Assembly: GCF_014863355.1 (NCBI RefSeq)
Contig: NZ_JACZEP010000001.1
Coordinates: 868,001-932,000 of the forward strand
DNA: 64,000 bases
DNA from: Aminobacter carboxidus
Lineage (GTDB): Bacteria; Pseudomonadota; Alphaproteobacteria; Rhizobiales; Rhizobiaceae
Direction of reading: 5' to 3'
This document shows, one piece after another, positions 7,694 to 17,985 of this stretch. Under the pieces are notes generated by a model that was not told the DNA's origin, did no database searches, and was given only the letters and a program-made list of their open reading frames with translations. The position numbers were made by a program, and so were the translations under genes. The first letter of the stretch is position 1. Each line of letters starts with the position of its first letter.

Positions 7694-9052
7694 GTGAAGG
7701 ACCGCGAGCCCGGCGCTGACGCGTCGGATGCGGGTGTCTCCGGGGATGGGCCGTCGCGTCATGGCGCCGGCCGATCTCAAAAGGGCCGTCAGGCCGCCGC
7801 ACGACCGGCCAACGGTCACGGCCAAGGGGACGCTGCGCAACACAAGGCAAAGACCAGGAAAAGGCGTAAGCGCCGTCGCGGCCGCAAAGTTTTTGCGCGC
7901 GATGGCGCACAGCCCGTGGTTGACGGCGGACAGGCTGAAACAGCCCGCCCGCCAGCGTCGCTCAAGCCGAACATGCCCGCGGCAAGACCAGGTCCCGCGG
8001 CAATCCCAGAGCAGACCGAGCAGGTGCGTCGCGTTCCCATGTCGGAGCTGCCGGTTTTTGCCGCGCTTGACCTCGGCACCAACAATTGCCGGCTGCTGGT
8101 TGCCGTGCCTGGCCGGCCCGGACAATTCCGCGTCATCGATGCCTTTTCGCGCATCGTGCGGCTGGGCGAGGGGCTGTCTGCTTCCGGGCGGCTGGGCCAG
8201 CCGGCGATGGACCGCGCGGTCGAGGCGCTCAAGGTCTGCAGCGACAAGCTGCGCAACCGCAAGATCAAGAAGGCGCGCCTGATCGCCACCGAAGCCTGCC
8301 GCACGGCGGCAAACGGTGCCGAATTCATCGACCGCGTCGAGCGCGAAGCAGGTCTCAAGCTCGAGATCATTGACCGTCAGACCGAGGCGCGGCTTGCCGT
8401 ATCCGGCTGTGGTTCGCTGGTCGAGCGCGATACCGACGGCGTGGTGTTGTTCGACATCGGCGGCGGCTCATCGGAGATCGCCCTGATCGACGTCTCCCGC
8501 CATCGTTCGCCTCGCCTGGCGAATCACATCGTGTCGTGGACGTCGCTTCCGGTTGGGGTTGTTTCGCTCGCCGAGCGTTTTGGTGGCCGCACGGTGACGC
8601 GCGAGATCTTTGCCGCGATGGTCGAGGACGTCGCGACGCGGCTGCGCTCGTTCGACGGGCGTGACCGTCTCGGTCATATCGTGTCGGGTCCGAAGTTCCA
8701 TCTTTTGGGCACCTCGGGCACGGTGACCACGCTCGCCGGCGTGCATCTCGAACTCGACCGCTACGACCGCCGCCGTGTCGACGGTCTGTGGATGGACGGC
8801 TTGAGCGTCGATCGGATGGTCGAAAAGGTGCTCGGCTGGGATTTCCAGCAGCGCGTGGCCAATCCCTGCATCGGCGCCGACCGGGCCGACCTCGTTTTGG
8901 CCGGCTGCGCCATTCTCGAGGCCATTCGGGCCGTGTGGCCGTCGGAACGGCTGCGCGTCGCCGACAGGGGCTTGCGCGAAGGCATTTTGAGCGAATTGAT
9001 GGCCGACGACGGCGTGTGGCGCCGCAACTGGCGGAACGGACAATTGAGATGA
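7694..9052 (+). CDS. Ppx/GppA family phosphatase with a long basic N-terminal extension
   Basis: The protein has 452 residues from the GTG at 7694, which has a good ribosome binding site (GAAGGAAG); an ATG 19 codons upstream lacks one. The first ~115 residues are low-complexity, with a strongly basic patch ([12 protein letters not shown]). The catalytic part then begins at [18 protein letters not shown], the actin-like phosphate-1 motif. [13 protein letters not shown] (phosphate-2) and [13 protein letters not shown] (adenosine/phosphate site) follow. The family hydrolyses inorganic polyphosphate or the pppGpp 5' phosphate. The stop codon overlaps the rlmE start (ATGA), so the two are probably translated together. 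The basic tail could bind polyphosphate or RNA; that is inference. Confidence 0.9.
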   Translation: MKDREPGADASDAGVSGDGPSRHGAGRSQKGRQAAARPANGHGQGDAAQHKAKTRKRRKRRRGRKVFARDGAQPVVDGGQAETARPPASLKPNMPAARPGPAAIPEQTEQVRRVPMSELPVFAALDLGTNNCRLLVAVPGRPGQFRVIDAFSRIVRLGEGLSASGRLGQPAMDRAVEALKVCSDKLRNRKIKKARLIATEACRTAANGAEFIDRVEREAGLKLEIIDRQTEARLAVSGCGSLVERDTDGVVLFDIGGGSSEIALIDVSRHRSPRLANHIVSWTSLPVGVVSLAERFGGRTVTREIFAAMVEDVATRLRSFDGRDRLGHIVSGPKFHLLGTSGTVTTLAGVHLELDRYDRRRVDGLWMDGLSVDRMVEKVLGWDFQQRVANPCIGADRADLVLAGCAILEAIRAVWPSERLRVADRGLREGILSELMADDGVWRRNWRNGQLR

Positions 9053-9771
9053 CCAAGAAGCCGACAAAGCCGGGAGTTGCGGCAGGCGCGACCCGCGTGC
9101 TGCGCACCAAGATCAAGAAGAAGCACGGGCTCAAGGAATCATCGCGTCGCTGGCTCGAGCGCCACATGAACGATCCTTACGTCCAGCGCTCAAAGGCCGA
9201 CGGCTACCGCTCGCGCGCCGCCTACAAGCTGATCGAGATCGACGACAAGCACCATCTGCTCAAGCCCGGCATGAAGGTCATCGATCTCGGGGCGGCGCCC
9301 GGCGGCTGGTGCCAGGTGGCGGCCGCCCGCACCAGCTCGACCGCCGAGAACCCGCATGTCCTTGGCATCGACTATCTTGAGATGGACGCGGTTCCGGGCG
9401 CGCCCGTGCTGCTGATGGATTTCCTCGACGACGATGCGCCGGCACGCTTGTCTGAGGCGCTTGGCGGCGCACCCGACCTGGTGTTGTCCGACATGGCGGC
9501 ACCGACGACCGGGCATCGCCGCACTGACCACATTCGCACCATGCACCTGTGCGAGGTCGCCGCTGATTTCGCCATCTCGGTGCTCAAGCCAGGCGGCCAT
9601 TTCCTCGCCAAGACGTTTCAGGGCGGCACCGAAGCCGATCTCTTGAACCTGCTCAAGAAGAATTTCCGCAGCGTCCATCACGTCAAGCCGCCAGCGTCGC
9701 GTGACGAATCGGCCGAGCTCTACCTGCTCGCCAAAGACTTCAAGGGCAAGGCCGAACCCGAAACCTCATAG
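9049..9771 (+). CDS. rlmE: 23S rRNA (uridine-2'-O)-methyltransferase RlmE/FtsJ/RrmJ
   Basis: 240 residues, starting at an ATG that overlaps the Ppx stop by four bases. The SAM-binding motif is [11 protein letters not shown] (residues 78-88). The catalytic tetrad of RrmJ is complete: Lys60 in AAYKL, Asp148 in LSDMA, Lys188 in LAKTFQGG and Glu223 in SAELY. E. coli RlmE methylates the 2'-OH of U2552 in the 23S rRNA A-loop during 50S assembly. The N-terminal ~45 residues are a basic extension relative to E. coli, as seen in alphaproteobacterial members. The 3' end overlaps the convergent MFS gene by six bases. Confidence 0.95.
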   Translation: MTKKPTKPGVAAGATRVLRTKIKKKHGLKESSRRWLERHMNDPYVQRSKADGYRSRAAYKLIEIDDKHHLLKPGMKVIDLGAAPGGWCQVAAARTSSTAENPHVLGIDYLEMDAVPGAPVLLMDFLDDDAPARLSEALGGAPDLVLSDMAAPTTGHRRTDHIRTMHLCEVAADFAISVLKPGGHFLAKTFQGGTEADLLNLLKKNFRSVHHVKPPASRDESAELYLLAKDFKGKAEPETS

Positions 9772-11175
9772 TTGCTGCGGTTCGTCAGCGGGGTTGTGAG
9801 GCAGGCGATGACCGGAGATCGCCTTGCCGGCGTCCGGCGCCATGCGCGCATACATGAACGCCGGAACCAGCGCGATCATGCCAACCGTCAGGAAGGCGAA
9901 GGTGAAGCCTGCGCCGCCGATCGCCTGGCCTGTGGCCAGCGACCAGATTTCGAGCGCCCCGCCGCCGACGGCAACGCCCAGCGCCACCGAGGTTTGCTGC
10001 GCCACCGCCGAGATCGCGGTGGCCTGGCCGCTTTGTGCCGCCTCGATGTCGGCGAACACCAGCGCGTTCGACGAGGTGAAGAACAGCGAGCGCAGGAAGC
10101 CTGCCAGGAACAGTACCGCCAGCATCACCAGATATGGCGTCTGCGGTGTGAAAAACGCATTGGCAGCCATCAGGCCAGCCGACACCACTGATGCAATCAT
10201 CAGCACGGAACGAAAGCCGACGGTCCGCAGGATCTTCGGCGCGACGAACTTCATCGACAGTGCGCCCGCGGCGGTGGCGAAGGTGATCATGCCCGACTGG
10301 AACGGCGACAGGCCGAAGCCGAGTTGGAACAGCAGCGGCAACAGGAAGGGGGATGCACCGACACCGACGCGAAACAGCGAGCCGCCGAAAATGGCGGTGC
10401 GGAAAACCGGATTGGCAAACAGCTTGAGTTCGAGCAGCGGGTAGGGCGCTGTGCGGGCGTGCCTGACATAGAGCAGGCCGGCGCCAAGGCCGATGGCGAT
10501 GGTGATTGCGCCGATGATTGGCGGCAAGGCCGGCAAGCTGACAACGGACAGGCCGAAGACCACGCCCGACGCAGCGATCGCCGACAAGAAAAAGCCGGGC
10601 ACGTCGATCGGTCGTGTCGCTTCAGGCGGTATCTCGGGCAGGAAGCGCCCGGACAGCCAGATGCCAAGCGCGCCGATCGGAATGTTGATCAGGAAGATCC
10701 AGTGCCAGGCAAAGAAGGTGGTGATGAAGCCGCCGACGGGCGGGCCGATCAACGGACCGACCAGCGCAGGTATCGTCAGCGTTGCCATTGCGGCGACAAG
10801 GCCGCTCTTTTCCGTCGTGCGCACCAGCACGAGGCGCGCCACCGGCGTCATCATCGATCCGCCCATGCCTTGCAGGAACCGCGCCAGCACGAATTCGCCG
10901 AGCGAGCCCGATATGGCGCAGGCGACCGAACCCAGCATGAACACGCCGATCGCTACGCGGAAGACCAGCTTGGCGCCGAAACGGTCGGCCATCCAGGCGC
11001 TGATCGGGATGAAGATGGCGAGCGAAACCAGATAGGCTGTCAGCGCCAGCTTGAGCGCGATGGGGCTCGTGCCGATGTCGGTGGCGATCGCCGGCAGCGA
11101 TGTAGCGATGACCGTCGAGTCCATGTTCTCCATGAACAGGGCAACGGCAAGGATCAGCGGGGTGGTTCTGTTCAC
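9766..11175 (-). CDS. MFS drug-efflux transporter, DHA2 (EmrB/QacA) type
   Basis: About 469 residues from the GTG at 11175 ([14 protein letters not shown]...); a TTG at 11211 would add 12 residues. The opening [17 protein letters not shown] is the DHA2 signature (motif D1, LDxTVVNVALP-like). WMADRFGAK is the motif-A loop, and the antiporter motif-C region reads [14 protein letters not shown]. About 14 hydrophobic segments follow. Family members export drugs or metabolites by proton antiport across the inner membrane. No membrane-fusion partner (EmrA) is adjacent. The 3' end overlaps rlmE by six bases on the opposite strand. Confidence 0.88.
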   Translation of the reverse strand: MNRTTPLILAVALFMENMDSTVIATSLPAIATDIGTSPIALKLALTAYLVSLAIFIPISAWMADRFGAKLVFRVAIGVFMLGSVACAISGSLGEFVLARFLQGMGGSMMTPVARLVLVRTTEKSGLVAAMATLTIPALVGPLIGPPVGGFITTFFAWHWIFLINIPIGALGIWLSGRFLPEIPPEATRPIDVPGFFLSAIAASGVVFGLSVVSLPALPPIIGAITIAIGLGAGLLYVRHARTAPYPLLELKLFANPVFRTAIFGGSLFRVGVGASPFLLPLLFQLGFGLSPFQSGMITFATAAGALSMKFVAPKILRTVGFRSVLMIASVVSAGLMAANAFFTPQTPYLVMLAVLFLAGFLRSLFFTSSNALVFADIEAAQSGQATAISAVAQQTSVALGVAVGGGALEIWSLATGQAIGGAGFTFAFLTVGMIALVPAFMYARMAPDAGKAISGHRLPHNPADEPQQL

Positions 11176-11297
11176 GCGGGGCAAGTCCGGGGGGCAGGAA
11201 GTCAGACGCAATGCGGTCTCTGGTTGGGCCGCAATCGAGGGTTATCACGGATGCCGAGGCATGTCCGCTGCCAGCGCCCTTTGCATTTCAGGGCCAG

Positions 11298-12383
11298 CTA
11301 TTTCGAGACGCCGACTTCGCGGGCATAACGCAAAGTCTCGGCGATGCGTTCCGGTGTCGCCGGGTGCGTCGACAGGAAGTCGGTTTCATCCTTGTCGCCA
11401 TACTTGTCGCGCAGCAGTTCGAAGAAGCGGGCGATGGCAGTCGGGTCGCGTCCTGCCTTGTGCATCAGCTCGACGCTGAACCGGTCCGCCTCGGCTTCGG
11501 CGCCGCGTGAATAAGACAGCGACATCAGCGCCGATCCCTGGATCAGCAAGTCCTCGGTGCCGGAGCCGATGTCGCCGCCGATCAGCATGATCAGAGCGGT
11601 CACGCCTGCCGCGCGGTAGAGCTGCCTGAGGCTGTGCTCGTGGTCGACATGGCCGATCTCGTGGCCGAGCACGCCCAGGATCATCTCGTCGTCCTTGCCG
11701 GCAAGCTCGACGAGTTCGTCGGTCAGTACGACCGTTCCATCCGGAAGGGCAAAGGCGTTGGGACCGATCGCACCGCCGGCGCGGAAGTTCAGCGTGTAGG
11801 CCGGCCCCTCGTATTTGGCCTGTGGTGTCAACGCCACGAGCCCGGCGAAGCCGTCGCTCAGCAGCTTCTGGCGCTCGGGGCTGAGCTTGCTCGGTTCGAA
11901 GATTGCCTGATCAAGCGAGGCAAGTGCACTCTTGCTCATCAGGGCCGTCACCGACGGCGGGGTAACAGCAACGGCCACCTCGACCAGAACCGGAACAGCG
12001 TAGCGATAGAGCGCGGCACATAGGATGACCGTTGCGGCGACAAACACCAGCAAGCGCGGATGGAAGCGCTCGAGTTGGTGGATCAAGCCGGGGCGCTTGC
12101 CCGAATGCGGTGCAATGAGCGCGTCGATGCGGTCATTGTCTGTGGTTTCGAATACACCAGAACGGGGATATGTCAGTTGGCGGGCAACCGAGCCGACGCG
12201 GTCCGAAACCGTGACTGCCGAAAAGGGTGAGGCTGCGAGTTGCACGCCGGCCTTGTCGGTGACTGCGGTCGCACCATCGGTGGCGATGGTCAAAAGCGCA
12301 TCGACGGCGCGGGCTTCTCCGGCCTTGCGCCAGAGCCCAGAAACGGCTGCCGGCTCAGAAACCAAGGTCGAACCCTTCCACAT
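11298..12383 (-). CDS. M48 family membrane zinc metalloprotease
   Basis: About 361 residues from the ATG at 12383; a TTG at 12365 is an alternative with a better ribosome binding site. The N-terminal ~100 residues form a small beta-rich domain of the kind found before some M48 peptidases. A transmembrane helix (LLVFVAATVILCAALYRYA) follows, then the peptidase domain. The zinc motif HEIGH lies near residues 241-245, and the third ligand is in AEAEAD near 296. These are HtpX/Oma1/BepA-like quality-control proteases at the inner membrane or in the periplasm. The start overlaps the end of the YjgN gene, so the pair is translationally coupled. Confidence 0.88.
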   Translation of the reverse strand: MWKGSTLVSEPAAVSGLWRKAGEARAVDALLTIATDGATAVTDKAGVQLAASPFSAVTVSDRVGSVARQLTYPRSGVFETTDNDRIDALIAPHSGKRPGLIHQLERFHPRLLVFVAATVILCAALYRYAVPVLVEVAVAVTPPSVTALMSKSALASLDQAIFEPSKLSPERQKLLSDGFAGLVALTPQAKYEGPAYTLNFRAGGAIGPNAFALPDGTVVLTDELVELAGKDDEMILGVLGHEIGHVDHEHSLRQLYRAAGVTALIMLIGGDIGSGTEDLLIQGSALMSLSYSRGAEAEADRFSVELMHKAGRDPTAIARFFELLRDKYGDKDETDFLSTHPATPERIAETLRYAREVGVSK

Positions 12384-13455
12384 CAAGGAACTCGGAACCC
12401 GTCGCCGTGCCCTCGTTCTGCAGGGCGCTCGCATAGGCGTCGAGCGATCCCGTGCTGTCCAATGCTGTTACCGTGGCCATGTAGCTGGCCATCCGAATGG
12501 CAGCCCAAGGGCGGGCAAGGCCAAGGGTGAAGATCGTGGCCAACAGGTTGCTGACCGATATCCAGGCGAAGCGCCGCCTGCCGATGGAGGATGCCAGCAT
12601 GTGTCGTCCATCGATGACGGTTTCATTCATCGCGACGTTTCGCGTGCCAGCCCGATAAAGCAGGGACGATAGCATGAACACCAGTAATAGCGGGATCATC
12701 GCGCCATAGAGCGTGATCATCATCACGCCGATTGACCAGCCGCTGGCACTTGCAGGATCGACGGGCTTGAAATCCAGCCCGAAAAGCAGGCCGAACGCCA
12801 ACGCGCCGGCGAGCACCGTGCCGCCTACAAACACGAAGGCCGGCAACCACCATTGTCCGTAAAGCCTGTCGAGGCGCGGGTCGCAGTCGATCGACCGGCC
12901 GCCATAGCGCAGGTTGCCGAGCATGTAGTTCCAGATCCACCGCGAGGCGAGCGGTGCAAGCAGGCCGAGCGAACCGTAGATCAGCATGCCGCCGACGATA
13001 TAGGCAAGGAACGCGCCCCAGTAGCCGCCGGTGAAATCGAAACGCACATTGCGATAGCTGGTGACGCGCGCGTTGAAACGAAGACCGCGCATGATGAACC
13101 AAGGGATGGCAAACATCAGGGCGATGAAGATGAAAAGCCCCAGCACAGGCAGAAACTGCAGCGTCAGATTGTAGGCGACGAGCAGCACCAGCACGATGAT
13201 GCGCCCGACAAGGATGCGCCATGGCAGCGCGTGGTAGTCGAAGCTGGCGCCGGCAAGATGCGTGTTGCCGTAGAAGTAACGCTGCCGCCGCACCTTGGCC
13301 CAGGCCGAGTAGATGCCAAGCGTCAGGATGGTCAAAAGTACGTTGACGATCCAGATGCCGAAATATTCGCGAGTCGTGCCGGTAAAGGTGAAGGGTTCGC
13401 GTCGCATCGCATAGTTCGGCGCGGTCTGCGGTTGCGCTGCCGGCATGTCGTTCAT
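12355..13455 (-). CDS. YjgN family (DUF898) multi-pass membrane protein
   Basis: About 366 residues from the ATG at 13455 (MNDMPAAQ); the frame extends further upstream without a better start. The family core is clear: FTFTGTTREYFGIWIVNVLLT, the ILTLGIYSAWAKVRRQRYFYGNT loop, and two or more repeats of the same module (NLLATIFTLGLARPWAAIRM near the C-terminus). There are about six to eight membrane segments. Its function is unknown in all bacteria. It overlaps the downstream M48 protease gene by about 29 bases. This suggests that the two act together, for example in membrane protein quality control. Confidence 0.85.
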   Translation of the reverse strand: MNDMPAAQPQTAPNYAMRREPFTFTGTTREYFGIWIVNVLLTILTLGIYSAWAKVRRQRYFYGNTHLAGASFDYHALPWRILVGRIIVLVLLVAYNLTLQFLPVLGLFIFIALMFAIPWFIMRGLRFNARVTSYRNVRFDFTGGYWGAFLAYIVGGMLIYGSLGLLAPLASRWIWNYMLGNLRYGGRSIDCDPRLDRLYGQWWLPAFVFVGGTVLAGALAFGLLFGLDFKPVDPASASGWSIGVMMITLYGAMIPLLLVFMLSSLLYRAGTRNVAMNETVIDGRHMLASSIGRRRFAWISVSNLLATIFTLGLARPWAAIRMASYMATVTALDSTGSLDAYASALQNEGTATGSEFLDVEGFDLGF

Positions 13456-13617
13456 CGTGCGTTTGCCCCTGCAATTTGCGGCTGCATCCCACCTTTGCTG
13501 CACCTTGCCGAGAAAATGAGTCGGCGCAAGTATCGCTGGCCACGGCTGCGTCGATTGGCCTTGATCGACCGCTTTTCATCGGTCCGAAGACGTGGTACCA
13601 GCCAGCGCCAATCCTGA

Positions 13618-15189
<1,572 letters not shown>

Positions 15190-15194
15190 GGTCG

Positions 15195-15770
15195 ATGATC
15201 GGACGGCTGCGGCGTCACGCGGCCGCATTGAGCTTCGTTGCGGCGGCGGTTTTCGCCGCCATGACGCTGCTGGAGTTCTTCTATTTCCGCGGCCTGAGCG
15301 GTGGCCTGGCGTCGCTCGACCTGCGTTTCCTGGGCTTCTCCGAGAGTGAGGGATTCGCCTGGGTCGCAGCACTAGGGCGGCCTGGCGCCGAGATCATTCT
15401 CGTCTGGCACTACCTGACGTTCGACCTGGTCTTTCCGGCTTTGCTGTCGGCGACGCTGGTCAGCCTGATCCTGAAATCAGGCGATCGGTTGCCGCGCTTC
15501 GCAGCCATGGCGGAGACGATGCGCGCGGCGGTCGCGCTCGCCCTGGCGCTGCCCTACACGATTGCCGACTACGCCCAGAACATCGTCGTCGCACGCATCC
15601 TGTCCGACCCGCCATCGGCCGGAGCGAAGTCGATGTCGCTGGCTTCATCACTGATCGTGACGAAGTTTGCACTTCTGGCGATTCCGTTGATCGCCATCGC
15701 TGCCTTTTTGCTTGCGGCGCTGCGCAAGCGGGCGCTTCCACGAGACGTCGGACACCGCTTCAAAGGCTGA
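15195..15770 (+). CDS. Integral membrane protein of unknown function downstream of guaB
   Basis: 191 residues from the ATG at 15195, which follows GTGAGG; a GTG overlapping the guaB stop is the alternative. There are four hydrophobic segments: about residues 10-30 (LSFVAAAVFAAMTLLEFFYF), 66-90, 100-125 and 150-175. A polar loop (FLGFSESEGFAWVAALGRPG) lies between the first two, and the tail is basic. I recognise no domain. Tight spacing behind guaB suggests joint transcription but says nothing certain about function. Confidence 0.7.
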   Translation: MIGRLRRHAAALSFVAAAVFAAMTLLEFFYFRGLSGGLASLDLRFLGFSESEGFAWVAALGRPGAEIILVWHYLTFDLVFPALLSATLVSLILKSGDRLPRFAAMAETMRAAVALALALPYTIADYAQNIVVARILSDPPSAGAKSMSLASSLIVTKFALLAIPLIAIAAFLLAALRKRALPRDVGHRFKG

Positions 15771-15775
15771 TCAGA

Positions 15776-15955
15776 TCAAAGCCGTGTCGCGAATTTCTGC
15801 TTTTTGTCGAAGGCCGACCCGTCGATGAATTCAAGATAGTGAACGAGGATGCCGCGAAGCTCATAGGTGCGCCGGTCGGGGGCAGTCGCATTGTCATTAC
15901 CAGCGATAGTGACGTCAACGCCCAGTTCGCCGACCTGGCTGTCATCCGATGGCAT
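15776..15955 (-). CDS. Small hypothetical protein
   Basis: A 59-codon frame on the minus strand from ATG 15955. The product has a Gly/Asp-rich N-terminal half (TIAGNDNATAPD) and a more structured end (YELRGILVHYLEFIDGSAFDKKQKF). The frame stays open for about 25 codons upstream of the ATG, so a longer form or the remains of a larger gene are possible. Codon use looks coding rather than random. There is no recognisable family. It converges on the membrane protein gene, with stop codons six bases apart. Confidence 0.35.
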   Translation of the reverse strand: MPSDDSQVGELGVDVTIAGNDNATAPDRRTYELRGILVHYLEFIDGSAFDKKQKFATRL

Positions 15956-16304
15956 GGACGAGGCGGTCGGTGGAATTTCGCTCTGGCCGCTCAGCCTGGG
16001 TGCTGTCCGCAGTGCGCGCTCCGCCTACGGCCAGGGCTTGCTCCAATGCGTGACGGAGCTTTTCGGGCGCGTCAGAGGCTTCTTCGAGCGCGCACCGCAC
16101 GTTCGCGCGCAAACGTGCCGGCCTGAATGATGGCCAGGGCCGGTTAGTAGCGATTGGCAGTTGCAGGGAGCATCATGTTTGACCGATCATGGGATTGTGC
16201 TTCACGCCAATAATTTCGTCCACCTAAGTAAACTCTCAATTAGGACGAATGAAGTGTGTGGCAGATGATCTTGTAATTATTCGGCTTTGCTTGAGGGGAT
16301 GCTT
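15956..16304. other. Intergenic region upstream of the MAPEG gene
   Basis: About 350 bp. The left half is GC-rich without a credible gene. The right half (16143-16304) is AT-rich and promoter-like and holds the inverted repeat at 16215-16249. Confidence 0.4.
16215..16249. promoter_or_regulatory. Inverted repeat, candidate operator for the MAPEG gene
   Basis: TTCGTCC(acc)TAA...TTAGGACGAA: ten paired bases with a three-base bulge around a 12-base centre, ending 55 bp before the MAPEG ATG in AT-rich DNA. Confidence 0.3.
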
Positions 16305-16724
16305 ATGAACCAGGCTGTGATTTTCTGGCCCATGCTTGCCCAGGTGCTGCTGGTCTACGTCGTCTATGCCGTACTTTCTGCCCGGCGCAGGCATGCAGTT
16401 CGCTCGGGCGAGGCACGTGTCAACCAGTTCAAGACGCGGGCCACCGAGCCCGAATCGAGCGTGACCGCAGCCAACAACATCATCAACCAGTTCGAATTGC
16501 CGGTGCTGTTTTACGTCGCGTGCTTGTCGCTCTATGTGACGTCAGGCATTTCTTACGTAGCGCTCGTGCTGGCGTGGTTGTTCGTGGCGTTGCGTTATGC
16601 GCATGCCTGGTTCCACCTGACCCACAACAGGATCAAGTATCGCAGCAGGGCCTTTATTCTGGGCGCGCTGCTGCTGGCCCTGCTTTGGATATGGTTTGCA
16701 CTGCATCTTGCTGGCGCGGTCTGA
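16305..16724 (+). CDS. MAPEG family membrane protein
   Basis: 139 residues from the ATG at 16305, with GAGGGG six bases upstream; earlier in-frame ATG and TTG codons are less likely. Four membrane segments are visible. The family motif region is NNIINQFELPVLFYVACLSLY followed by ALRYAHAWFHLTHNRIKYRSRAF, typical of the MAPEG (microsomal glutathione transferase/eicosanoid) fold. In bacteria these are inner-membrane proteins of largely unproven activity, possibly glutathione-dependent detoxification. It is a single gene with its own AT-rich promoter region. Confidence 0.88.
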   Translation: MNQAVIFWPMLAQVLLVYVVYAVLSARRRHAVRSGEARVNQFKTRATEPESSVTAANNIINQFELPVLFYVACLSLYVTSGISYVALVLAWLFVALRYAHAWFHLTHNRIKYRSRAFILGALLLALLWIWFALHLAGAV

Positions 16725-16743
16725 GCAACGCCGAACAGACCGT

Positions 16744-17901
16744 TCAAGCCTCGACTTCGAACACCGCGATCTTGCGCTTGTCGAAGCGGATGGCGAGTTC
16801 GCCACGCACGAGCTTCAGCGCTGCTTCGCCGAACACCGAACGGCGCCAGCCCTGAAGGGCAGGGACATCAGCGGCTTCGCCTTCGGCGGCGATGCGGTCG
16901 ATGTCGTCGCCGGAGGCAAGCACCTTGGGTGCCACGCCTTCCTTTTCCGACACCAGGCGCAGTAGCACCTTGAGTAGTTCGGAGGCCGCACTTGAGCCTT
17001 CCGGCGGCTGGAACGTCTTGGGCAGCTTGGGCATCTGCTCGCGCGGCATGTCCAGCGCCTCGTTGACGACGGTCAGCAGTGCCGTGGCCGAGGATGACCG
17101 CTCCCAGCCCTTTGGCGTGGTGCGCAGCCGCGACAGGGCCGCGGCATCACGTGGCGCCTGCTGGGCGACTTCGTAGATCGCGTCGTCCTTGAGCACGCGT
17201 CCGCGCGGTACGTTGCGCTCGCGCGCCTCGCGCTCGCGCCAGGCTGCCACCGCCTGCACGATGGCCAGTTCCTGCGGCTTGCGCAGCCGCATCTTGAGCC
17301 GCTTCCAGGCATCTTCTGGATGCGGGTCGTAGGTCTCGCGCGAGGTCAAAACCTCCATCTCTTCGTTGAGCCAGTGCGCGCGGTTCTCGCGCTCGAGCTC
17401 GGTGACGAGATGCTTGTAGACATCGATCAGGTGGGTGACGTCGGCCAGTGCGTAGTCGAGCTGCTTTTCCGACAGCGGCCGGTGGCGCCAGTCGGTGAAG
17501 CGCGACGACTTGTCGATGCGCCCGCCGGTGATCTTCTGGACGATCTGCTCGTAGGAGACACTGTCGCCGAAACCACAGACCATGGCGGCGACCTGGGTAT
17601 CGAACACCGGGTGCGGGATCAGTGCGCCGAGATGAAAGATGATTTCGATGTCCTGACGGGCGGCATGGAAAACCTTGGTCACCGCCTCGTTGGCCATCAG
17701 CGCGAAGAATGGCTTGAGATCGAGGCCCGGCGCCAGAGGATCGACCAACGCGGAAACACCGGGTGCTGCCATCTGGATAAGGCAGAGCTCGGGCCAGAAA
17801 GTGGTTTCGCGAATGAACTCGGTGTCTACCGTGACGAAGTTGGATTTTTCGAGAGCGGCTACGACGGTTTCGAGTTCGTCCTGGGTCGTTATTACATGCA
17901 T
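16744..17901 (-). CDS. rnd: Ribonuclease D
   Basis: 385 residues. A 3'-5' exoribonuclease that trims tRNA and other small-RNA precursors. The DEDDy exonuclease site is complete: Asp26 and Glu28 in TVDTEF, Asp84 in ARQDIE, Tyr150 and Asp154 in YALADVTHL. A C-terminal HRDC-type region covers about residues 215-300 (ELAIVQAVAAWREREARE). The gene order rnd-MFS-GNAT-aspS is one I associate with Rhizobiales. The 3' end lies 19 bp from the MAPEG stop, with the genes converging. Confidence 0.96.
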   Translation of the reverse strand: MHVITTQDELETVVAALEKSNFVTVDTEFIRETTFWPELCLIQMAAPGVSALVDPLAPGLDLKPFFALMANEAVTKVFHAARQDIEIIFHLGALIPHPVFDTQVAAMVCGFGDSVSYEQIVQKITGGRIDKSSRFTDWRHRPLSEKQLDYALADVTHLIDVYKHLVTELERENRAHWLNEEMEVLTSRETYDPHPEDAWKRLKMRLRKPQELAIVQAVAAWREREARERNVPRGRVLKDDAIYEVAQQAPRDAAALSRLRTTPKGWERSSSATALLTVVNEALDMPREQMPKLPKTFQPPEGSSAASELLKVLLRLVSEKEGVAPKVLASGDDIDRIAAEGEAADVPALQGWRRSVFGEAALKLVRGELAIRFDKRKIAVFEVEA

Positions 17902-17985
17902 AATATTGCTTTTATCAGAACGCGTTATCTTTCCATTTCAGCCGGGCGCCCTTTCGTCAAGCGCTTGCACGTCCAACGGGGATGT

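Noticed and set aside
8788-9048. Upstream extension of the rlmE frame
   Set aside because: It lies in a different frame inside the Ppx gene; the ATG overlapping the Ppx stop gives the normal RlmE length.
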